This document shows positions 56,671-64,000 of a stretch of 64,000 nucleotides of DNA, piece by piece (position 1 is the first letter of the stretch; each line of letters begins with the position of its first letter). The DNA comes from Adiantum capillus-veneris. Lineage: Eukaryota; Streptophyta; Polypodiopsida; Polypodiales; Pteridaceae. Under the pieces are notes generated by a model that worked only from the letters and a program-made list of their open reading frames with translations, was not told the origin of the DNA and searched no databases. The position numbers and the translations under genes were made by a program. The stretch is from positions 76,956,435-77,020,434 of the forward strand of contig CM043950.1 of NCBI GenBank assembly GCA_014529385.2, written 5' to 3'.

Positions 56671-58259
56671 TGTCATAATAATCAATATCTAATTCTCCTA
56701 AATGATTTTCTCATATTAAACTGATCATTTAATGTGGGGAAGTGCCAAGGGAGAAAAAGCTAGAATATTGGTTAAGCTAGCAGACCGGCCACAGTAGGGA
56801 TCCAAAGGAGGGAAAATAGGGATCCAAAGGGGGGGCCATCTGCAAAAGAGCCATGTGAAACAATGGGCCAAAAAGACCCTAAGGTTCAGCCCATTAAGAC
56901 TTCCAAAATGCTAAGGTTCCAAAATTCAAAGGTTGTGTCCAAAGGTCAACCCTAGGGAAAATTGGATGCTTAGTGTGTGCCCTAAAAGTCTTTGCACATC
57001 CCTACATGGGAGGGGGCGAGCCCCAAAGGTAGGAGATGAGAGAGAAAGCCACACACACACACACAGGCTCCCTTTACACAAAGGGAATGAGGGACACATG
57101 TCAGCTCCCTAGGCCAGATGCCCACAAGGTGTGCCCAATTCCTATTGGAAGACCCTTGAAGTGGACCAATGAGAATTAAGCTAGAGTAAATCTAGTTTAA
57201 TTAATTTAAAAACATTTAATAAAAGAAACCAATGAGAATTAAGTCTCCTAGAAGACTATTGGGCAGTCTCCCAAGGGGTCCAATTAGCATTCAAGAGCCC
57301 CATGGCTTGCCTGATTCCTATTGGCCAGGAGGCAAAGGGGTCCAATGAGAGTTTAGTTTAATTATTTAATTACCTAAAGCTCTCACAAAAGGGGAAAGGG
57401 GGACACATGTCAGAAGGCTATCACTTATGCTGCTTAATTCCTATTGGCTTGACCTGGGGAGGTCCAATGAGGCAAAAGCCAGACCTAATTAGCAGCTAGG
57501 GCTCGCCCAAGAGAGAGGGGGGGCTGATTTTTGCTTGGCATTGACACACACACACTCACACTTGACCATGTGTGAAGGAAGAATACTCTATCTCCTCCCA
57601 AGCTTTAATGGAGAGCTCATCACCTACTCCAAGCTTGTGAGATAGAAGCCTACATCAACACTCTCTTGGCATGTGGATGCAAATCCAACCAAGAGCCAAG
57701 CTTCAATGCATGCTCATCTTCTCTACCAAGCTAATTACTAAGCTAAGCTATGCTAATATGAGTGATTATGTGAGGAGATGTACATCTTTCTCGTAAGATA
57801 CTTCTTTTTCCTCTCAATCTACTCTCATACCCTGCTAGCTCTCACCATCTTCGAAGGTGTGTGAGGTCTTGGGTCTGAGAACGGGGATAATTCAAGTTGT
57901 GTTTGATTAAGTGTTTTGCTTGGTGTATGAAGCTTCCATCTTCATTGCACTAGCTAGTCTTGAAGGAACACAAAGAATTGTATTGTACAATGTCTCTCTT
58001 GATGGGAGAAACCATAATACAAAGCCTTTTGGAGGGGGGACCGGCTCCATGCAAATCCGGTCCTCAACTGTTGTCAATAGCTTAATATCTCTCTCTTTTG
58101 AAAGTATTGTCGATGCTATCTAACTAGGTGTTATGCTTTTGTTGCTCTCTCCACCCAAGCACTCTTGTAATTCTCATTAGGAATCTATTCTAATGAAATG
58201 CCCACTATGTTCATGCTAATTTCCGCTACACATAAGATTTTAGGCCATTAAATGTTACA
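56671..58259 (+). repeat. GypF 3' LTR
   Basis: A 1589-bp copy of 49365-50953, followed by the target duplication CCAAA. The ATTGG/CCAAT pairs are retained (first ATTGG at 57144). Confidence 0.95.
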
Positions 58260-58264
58260 CCAAA

Positions 58265-60464
58265 CACAAAGAAAAAGACTCTGAAAACACCTTAAATGCT
58301 TAAAATTTGACAACCGAAATGTTTTAAGCTGCTAACGATTAGCCAAAGTGAAATTCGATAACAAATGTTTGTCGTTAACGACACTGATGGTGTTAGGAGA
58401 GTTTAATGCTCTCAAATTAGATCACGACTATAAATTTCTCACTTATGCCGGCCATTAGAACATTTGAATCTGATCAGGACATACATATTTGGTGAAGTTC
58501 CCTGCTTGATGCCCTTGTAATTCCCAATTATGGTAGAGCAAGGTTACCCTCTCTCCTTCTTGACTTACTGCTCCCTTATCTTGCTATTTAGCCCTAGACT
58601 CCCTGAATGCTTGTCGAGCTCCGACATCTGCTCTTGTCGAATTTCCTTTTCATTATTAAGCTAAGTCGAGGTCGAGGACGAGAGAGACTTCGTTCTTGCT
58701 TCCCGTAATCCTCACAACCCTTCTTACTGGTCTCCCCTAAGCCTTCTTGTTTGTTTCGGCTCCTTCGTTCCCAAGCTTCAAGATCCTTCTTCTCGACCTT
58801 GCTTGACTGCCTTGACAACCTCCTTCTCAAGCTAGCTTCCTCGCCTCCCTTATTAACGACTCGAGCTTCTCTTCTTACTTGGTCTCAAGCTTCCTCTCGC
58901 CTTGACCAAACTCCTTCTCAATCTAGCTTCCTTGCCTCCACAAGCGAAAGAAGCTTGTAATTCCCACCTTCCGTTAGCCAACGACAAGAGAGAGGAGAGA
59001 GAGAGATTTGCCTCCATTAGCCGAGGACGAGAGAGAGGATAGCGAGCTTTTTCTTTCGTCTTCCTCCAAGCTCCCTTCCTTCCTTCGCTCTCTCGCCCAA
59101 GCTCTCCCTCGCTTCCCTAAAAAAAAACCTTTAAAAAATTGGCCCCCCACCACGCAGTCACGGCGCCGTGACTGACGTGGCGCGGGAAATCCAGTTTGTT
59201 TGACGTGGCAGGTAGCAAGATCGGGTGCACGAATGCTGATAGAACCAGCTCCGAATCTGAGCGCCCTAGCATGCTGATCCAATTTCGCTTCTTGCTCCGC
59301 ATCCTCTAATGCTTCTAGTGGCCAGCACGAGCTTCACAAGCCTCCCCCCTTTTGTAGTTCACTGCCGGTCTCCATGGCCTCCTCTTTTTTTCCTTGCTTA
59401 CACACTTAAGCCGTTTAGTTTACAAGGTGGGCACCCTTAATTGGCATCGGTGGCCATTTGATTGTCTTGGGCGGCCATTGGCCCTTTTGTGATCATGGGA
59501 GGTCCTTCCCGGTGGCCTTTTTAATTCATTGGCCTGGGTGGGCGACTTCATGGTGGGCACCACATTTTATACACATATCGGCCAAGCATTGCCAAGCACA
59601 ACACCTTCCTCGAGTGGCCCCCGTCGAGCTAGGCCTATCCCACCATGGGTACGCTCCATGAGATGACATTTAGGACTATGAGCTCATCAAGTGCTTTCGT
59701 AATGGCACCACTTTTAGCATGCATAATCTAGCAAAGCATTGCTAATCACGACATTTTAATGCTTCTCGAGCTTAATCCACTTAGCATATTTATCATCCAA
59801 GGTACTGCTAAGCACATCAATCGTATCTTCATTAGTTGGTTATGAAATACCATTTAATTGAAGCACCAATTAACACTGCACTGCAAGAGATGAAATACCT
59901 AACAAGATTGCAGTTCCCAAAACTTGACTGAAGCTCAAAATTTCCTAGATGGCACTCTATACAAGCGGACTAGATTGGTATGGAACTAGCCCTCGGTGAA
60001 TCTTTAACGACCAATAAATTGGCAACTGGAACTCCGATTGTTGATCTCAAAAGACCGACGTGCTCCACAAAGTGAGTAGTTCAGGTCTATGCATTCCTTC
60101 CATTTATGTCTCCTCAATTGCAGTTACACAATCCGGCACGGATCTGCATTAACTCAAACTTCAAACTGCCATAACTTCTTCATCGTAGCTCCAATCGAGG
60201 AGCCATAAAGATAGACCAATAGAGCACTTCAAGCACTGCAGTTCTAGATCATAATATCCCATATGTGCTCACTTCAAGCATAGTCCGTTTTAGCATCATT
60301 AAGGCATCTGTTGGCCCTTTTAAACCGCATTTGGCATACATTAATCATTAAGCTTGACCTGTTAACAAGCCATGATCACTGCTTAATAATCATGTAAGAT
60401 TCAAATAAGCTTGATGGGCATCTTCTTGGCATCTTTCCTAGCATGGGAGCGGAGCTACACGACA
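58265..60464 (-). repeat. GypE 3' LTR
   Basis: The minus strand begins TGTCGTGTAGCTCCGCTCCC at 60464, right after a polypurine tract. Its inner blocks match the GypC LTR (58300-58400 with 21065-21185), and 59628-60464 matches the fragment in CopA. The middle (58600-59120) is rich in CTT/GAGAGA. GypF inserted at or just inside its left end, so the exact end is hidden. Confidence 0.75.
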
Positions 60465-60480
60465 TCCACCCCCTCTAAAC
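60465..60480 (-). promoter_or_regulatory. GypE polypurine tract
   Basis: The minus strand reads TTTAGAGGGGGTGGA directly before the LTR start. This fixes the orientation and shows that 60481-62295 is the 3' part of the GypE internal region. Confidence 0.7.
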
Positions 60481-61567
60481 CTGCACAGCCTCCGGTCTGT
60501 GCCAACTGCACTTCAATCTGCATCTTCTATAGGTACCTTAAGCTCTTTGCCATCATCAGACTTGCATTATGAAAAATGAAATAAGGCTTATACCCTATCA
60601 TCAATTTTCTAGCTTAATCATTAGGTAGCTGGCCATCAAAAATCTATGAACCGTATCTGCCGTATCTTCAAAGCATTCAATTATGAAAAACCTATTTAGT
60701 GAACCCCGCCAGACTCAAGTGATCCAGTTCATGATGCACCCGGCTTGACAATTAAGCTCTCTCAAGGTAACCCTATCAAGCTCAAATATGCCTTACTTTG
60801 TCTGCACACGGAATGGCCATCAAGTTCTTTACTTCAAGTTTTGGTAGTAGAACCAACTCAAAAGATGTGAAGATACTTCATCAATTGTCCAAAGAAGTCA
60901 GTTGGAAGCCAACGATGTAATCTTATTTTACGCATAGCAAACACTCTTCTTACTTAGCATAATCTAGAAAACAAAACCTTGCATCATGCGGCCTGCTACA
61001 TCAAGCATCTGGTATCCTCTGCATCTGCAACTTGCACTTTAGTAACCGCCAGGATCAAATGGGGTAATAAGAAATTGCCCACACATTGGGGCATCATAAT
61101 CTCCACATGAGCATACATTTCCCGTGTCAATCAATTCAAGCATTTCTAGTACAGATATGCTACCCTTGGTTCAAATAGCATGCAATTACTATGCATACTT
61201 ATTAGTATCCATCCATATTGAATCTGCTTACGAACATCCTTAGAATCTTCTGGATCGAACACCATTGAGATCACATAGCATTGATGGATTCCGCAATATA
61301 TTAGAGCTTCACCTGAAGCATAGTGCAACACCCAAATTGTTGGCAACTTAAGCTCGTTACCAGAAATCATTGAAGAAATCTGACTTCCTTTTACTGGCAG
61401 CTAAGATATCACTGACATAAGCATCAATAGGAATAGCATCCAAATCCAGCCACATCTGGCACATTGTCCAAGAAAATGAAAAACCCTATGTACTTTATGC
61501 AGTATCAAGGATGATTTAGCATCATCACCCCCTCTAGCTTCATAGCCATCACGAAAAAACTTGGGAG
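60481..61567 (-). other. GypE 3' internal region, little coding
   Basis: The minus strand has only a 74-codon ORF at 61146-61370 (KLPTIWVLHYASGEALIYCG, VISMVFDPEDSKDV) and short flanking open stretches such as MCQMWLDLDAIPIDAYVSDI near 61430. They may be decayed coding sequence continuing from the acidic ORF. I do not recognise them. 60481-61145 shows nothing. Confidence 0.4.
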
Positions 61568-62295
61568 TCACTCGACCTGTATCATCAGACGAATTTTCAC
61601 ATGTTGGGATTTCAGCTTGATCTCACGAAAAATAGCTTTATCCTGTAGATCTTCATCCATAATATCCTCCAGAAAATCACCCTTGGAAGTCTCAACATTA
61701 ATCAAAACTATAGGAGTTATCTCCTCATGCAGCCCATGTACAAGAATAGATGTAAAATCTATGTCTATAATCTGTTCACAATCAGCATGATCCGAGCAAT
61801 CTTCATATTCATCCATATAATCCTCTGCTTCCTCATCTGCACTTAGCAATAGATTATAGAATTGTAAAGGCTCATCTGGCACCCCCTCTGAAGAGGTATA
61901 CGCATCAGAAAGCTCTTCTATACTGCCACAAACATCTCCTTCACATCTAGAAAAAAGTTCACCGATTATAGCATCCTCTTCTGTGATAGCATCATCTGCA
62001 AGCATATTGTTAGTAGCAATCATAGGTTCGTTGACATCCTCTGGCTCATCCTGTGATGGGTCCACAATCTTAGTCACTTCATCAGCTATTGTGTATATAA
62101 TACATTTATTTATGCAATCATCTGTAGGCAGACATGTTATCTTCTCGGCTATAGTGCAAATAGTTTCAGTAACATCCTATAGAGGTTCATCTGTTTGATA
62201 AACTCTTTCAGAATAACCCATGTCAAGGTCAACAGCTTGCGAACCACTTGCTGTACAGTCCATGTCTTCACTAGAACCATTATTAGAGGTAGCGT
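61568..62295 (-). pseudogene. Acidic ORF near the 3' end of GypE (unknown function)
   Basis: A 169-codon minus-strand ORF (62077 to 61568) extends in frame upstream to 62295 through one stop near 62177, giving about 240 residues. It is strongly acidic, with DEEAEDYMDEYEDCSDHAD and LEDIMDEDLQDKAIF, and ends in a basic tail (IKLKSQHVKI). GypG cuts its N-terminal side. It lies about 1.1 kb before the polypurine tract, where integrase or a downstream extra ORF would be expected, and it resembles neither. No membrane segment is seen, so an envelope-like role is not supported. Confidence 0.45.
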
Positions 62296-63425
62296 TGTCA
62301 GGAGTTTTTTTGGAGCAAGGGATTGCGCATATGTACATACACATGCATGGTGCATCGAATAAAGGATTACCCAATTTTCATAGCCAGGTGGTTACGTGGG
62401 GCCCACATGTGTACAGGTAGGACAACATGTACATAGTGCAGTGATTTTCACTATTATCAATACTAGTGTGTTTTCTCTACAATAAGGAGGAGTTGGTAGC
62501 GCGTAAAACTTCTCGAGGAAGCTATCCGCGGGCCGACGACGTGAGGTCAGCAGGTGCGTGAGATGGCATCTAGTGGCGTCAGGAGGGCGAACGAGGTCAA
62601 TATTTGCACGCGAATGAGGACGGACACAACGTGGGTGTTTTCTGGTGAGAGTTATGCAGAAAGGTCATCATTAGGACCACTTTTTGGGGCCACTTCACGT
62701 GGTGGCGAGATGCATTATTGGAAAAAAGCTGAGTGCCAGGTGTGCGGATGATGCAAAAAGGTGACAACTATGCACTGCGAGGTCAGTTTGTGGCCTGTTC
62801 GGGGTCCGTTTGAGGTCATCTAAAAGGCCAAGGGTGCCCAAGTAATAAAGCTAAGTGTGGGAACTGAAAAAACTGAGAGAAGACCAGAAAAAACGTGGAG
62901 AAGAGAGGAGGAACAGCCGCAGCTGTGTTTTTGCTCATTTTGGAGCCTGTTTTGGCCCTAAACTACTCATCCGAGGTCGGATTTGAGCACTTTTCCATTG
63001 TAGACTGGGGTTTTGGGCCGTTCCAGACGCGATGGCGCTGTCTATTTTGCCAAATTCCTCACTCTTTTTCTACTGTTTTTTTGTGTAAGTTTCTCCTATG
63101 AGCGAAGTTTCTGCTCCAGTTGGTGATTTGTATCTGGTATCTTTTACCCATATTTTGTGAGCTGTTTGCCCCATTGGTGTTGGCCCAAGCTCATTTGTAT
63201 CTAAACATAAAAAATTATCCTCTTTTGAGCTGAGTTTTTTTGGGTGTGTGTGTGTGGAGTGGGCAAGTGGATAGTCTCTCTCCTCTCACTCCAGAGGTGT
63301 GTTCCCTGTCTCGGCCAGGTGTGTTGTGTAAGCCGAGTGGTGCCCCATAGTGTGTGTGTGTATCTTCCCAAGAGTGTGTGTCGGGTCGTTATAGAGGCGC
63401 TGTGTGTGTTTTCATCCCGCTCACA
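62296..63425 (+). repeat. GypG 5' LTR (GypD family, opposite orientation)
   Basis: This 1130-bp LTR starts TGTCAGGAGTTTTTTTGGAG and ends CCCGCTCACA. It is the reverse complement, with scattered differences, of the GypD LTRs. It contains the 46 bp missing from the GypD 5' LTR. The ORF at 63244-63636 crosses from this LTR into CopH and is not a gene. Confidence 0.9.
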
Positions 63426-63431
63426 TTCTTT

Positions 63432-63451
63432 TGGCGCCCCCACGGAGGATC
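63432..63451 (+). promoter_or_regulatory. GypG primer-binding site
   Basis: TGGCGCCCCCACGGAGGATC, identical to the GypD site. CopH starts at the next base. Confidence 0.8.
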
Positions 63452-63593
63452 TGTTGAGCTTATATGTGAAGCTACTCAATATATGGCTTCTCTATATATG
63501 GCACCTAGCTCCCCTCTATATATACATCATCTCATGTGTGTATTCTACACACTTTGGGGTTCTACTTCTGTGTTCTCTCCTTCTCTCTCAACA
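63452..63593 (+). repeat. CopH 5' LTR
   Basis: It starts TGTTGAGCTTATATGTGAAG and ends CTCTCTCAACA. TCTATATATACATC near 63511 is TATA-like. It is similar in size and layout to the CopA LTR but distinct in sequence. Confidence 0.85.
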
Positions 63594-63607
63594 TGGTATC
63601 AGAGCAG
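63594..63607 (+). promoter_or_regulatory. CopH primer-binding site (initiator tRNA-Met)
   Basis: TGGTATCAGAGCAG follows the LTR directly, a full match to the standard plant copia primer site. Confidence 0.92.
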
Positions 63608-63639
63608 TACGTTTTTGTTTTCAATTTTTCTCCTGATCA

Positions 63640-64000
63640 AAATCGATTTTGCAAAAACTACCCGCTGCAGGGATCGGAATCGATGTGGTCTACCACTTTG
63701 CAGAAGGAAGTTTCTTCAAATTCTGCACCGATTTTGAGTTATCGTTCACGGACTGCGTACATACCTGAAAAACAGCTTTTGCGTTTTGTTTTAGATTTTT
63801 CTGCTAATTGGAAATGATTTTTCAGAAACTACCCGTGGGCCAGACCGGAATCGATGTGGTCTACAACTTTGCAGAAGGAAGTGTTTTCAAATTCTGCACC
63901 GATTTTGAGTTATCGTTCGCGGACTGCGTACATACCTGAAAAGCAATTTTCGCTTTTTGTGCTTATTGAAAACGATTTTGCAGAAACTACCCGCGTGAAA
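63640..64000 (+). repeat. Tandem repeat of about 155-175 bp in CopH leader
   Basis: A unit with GGAATCGATGTGGTCTAC, TTTGCAGAAGGAAGT, CACCGATTTTGAGTTATCGT and GACTGCGTACATACCTGAAA occurs from about 63643 and again from about 63818. A third copy begins about 63974 and is cut by the window end. The copies differ at several sites and in the length of the AT-rich link. No ATG-started gag is seen yet. Confidence 0.85.

Larger units (their letters stand above)
49365..58259 (+). mobile_element. GypF: young chromovirus-like Ty3/gypsy element
   Basis: Both LTRs are 1589 bp (49365-50953, 56671-58259), begin TGTCATAATAATC and end GCTACA/GTTACA. CCAAA flanks both sides (49360-49364, 58260-58264). A tRNA-Met-type primer site, gag, protease, reverse transcriptase, RNase H, integrase and a chromodomain-like C-terminus follow in order, then a polypurine tract. 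By eye I count about ten differences between the LTRs, so the insertion is recent. The visible lesions are one gag frameshift and one TAA between protease and reverse transcriptase. This is the element most likely to have recently active relatives. Confidence 0.95.
63452..64000 (+). mobile_element. CopH: Ty1/copia element, 5' end only
   Basis: A 142-bp LTR (63452-63593), a tRNA-Met primer site and a leader run off the window. The left flank GGATC would be the target duplication; its partner is outside. Confidence 0.85.

Noticed and set aside
60481-61145. Possible host gene between GypE LTR and acidic ORF
   Set aside because: No open frame of useful length or recognisable motif on either strand.
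63244-63636. 130-codon ORF near the right end
   Set aside because: It runs from the GypG LTR across the primer site into the CopH LTR, so it is composite and not conserved.

Overview
The window reads as plant nuclear heterochromatin, from a large repeat-rich land-plant genome. The evidence is Ty3/gypsy elements with plant-type domain architecture (a second RNase H in two of them, a C-terminal chromodomain-like tail in another), Ty1/copia elements primed by initiator tRNA-Met, multi-kilobase LTRs, and long (TC)n/(AC)n tracts. I found no convincing host gene, tRNA, rRNA or prokaryotic feature. Almost all of the 64 kb can be assigned to LTR retrotransposons inserted into each other. The species cannot be fixed from the sequence; a non-angiosperm plant is only a guess.

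Layout, with names used here. Gyp1 (1-10350, minus) is a decayed gypsy element whose left LTR runs off the window; a 1.34-kb terminal-inverted-repeat DNA element (4919-6260) sits in it. GypC (about 10414-49160, plus) is a related decayed gypsy element that became a landing pad. Its 5' LTR is split by GypD (12212-20896, minus, TSD ACGG). Its gag is split by CopA (21452-30066, plus, TSD GTAGT) and by CopB (30751-47031, plus, TSD AGCAA/ACCAA). CopA carries a chimeric gypsy fragment (21761-24869) and a solo LTR inside its reverse transcriptase (26725-28264, TSD GCAG). CopB's reverse transcriptase is split by GypI (34062-45571, plus, TSD GCAG). After the GypC remnant comes GypF (49365-58259, plus, TSD CCAAA), the youngest-looking element, with 1589-bp LTRs that differ at only about ten positions. 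GypF lies at the edge of GypE (LTR 58265-60464, minus, internal region 60465-62295). GypE is interrupted by GypG (LTR from 62296, plus, same family as GypD), and GypG is interrupted just after its primer-binding site by copia CopH (63452 to beyond the window end).

The coding regions are gag, protease, reverse transcriptase, RNase H and integrase of these elements. Most carry stops or frameshifts. GypD has two in-frame stops in an otherwise continuous gag-pol. GypF has one stop and one gag frameshift. Between primer-binding site and gag, GypD and GypI encode a short conserved protein I do not recognise: one copy in GypD, two in GypI. GypI additionally has two mutually homologous reading frames of about 150-180 aa before gag. 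Together with the second RNase H, this recalls the Tat/Ogre group, which is known for an extra ORF upstream of gag.

The leads I rate highest are the conserved leader micro-ORF family, the duplicated pre-gag ORF of GypI, the GypD/GypE chimera captured inside CopA, regularly spaced ATTGG/CCAAT pairs in the GypF LTR, the hairpin plus primer-site-like motif shared by two LTR families, and the terminal-inverted-repeat element with a TTAA-containing target duplication.
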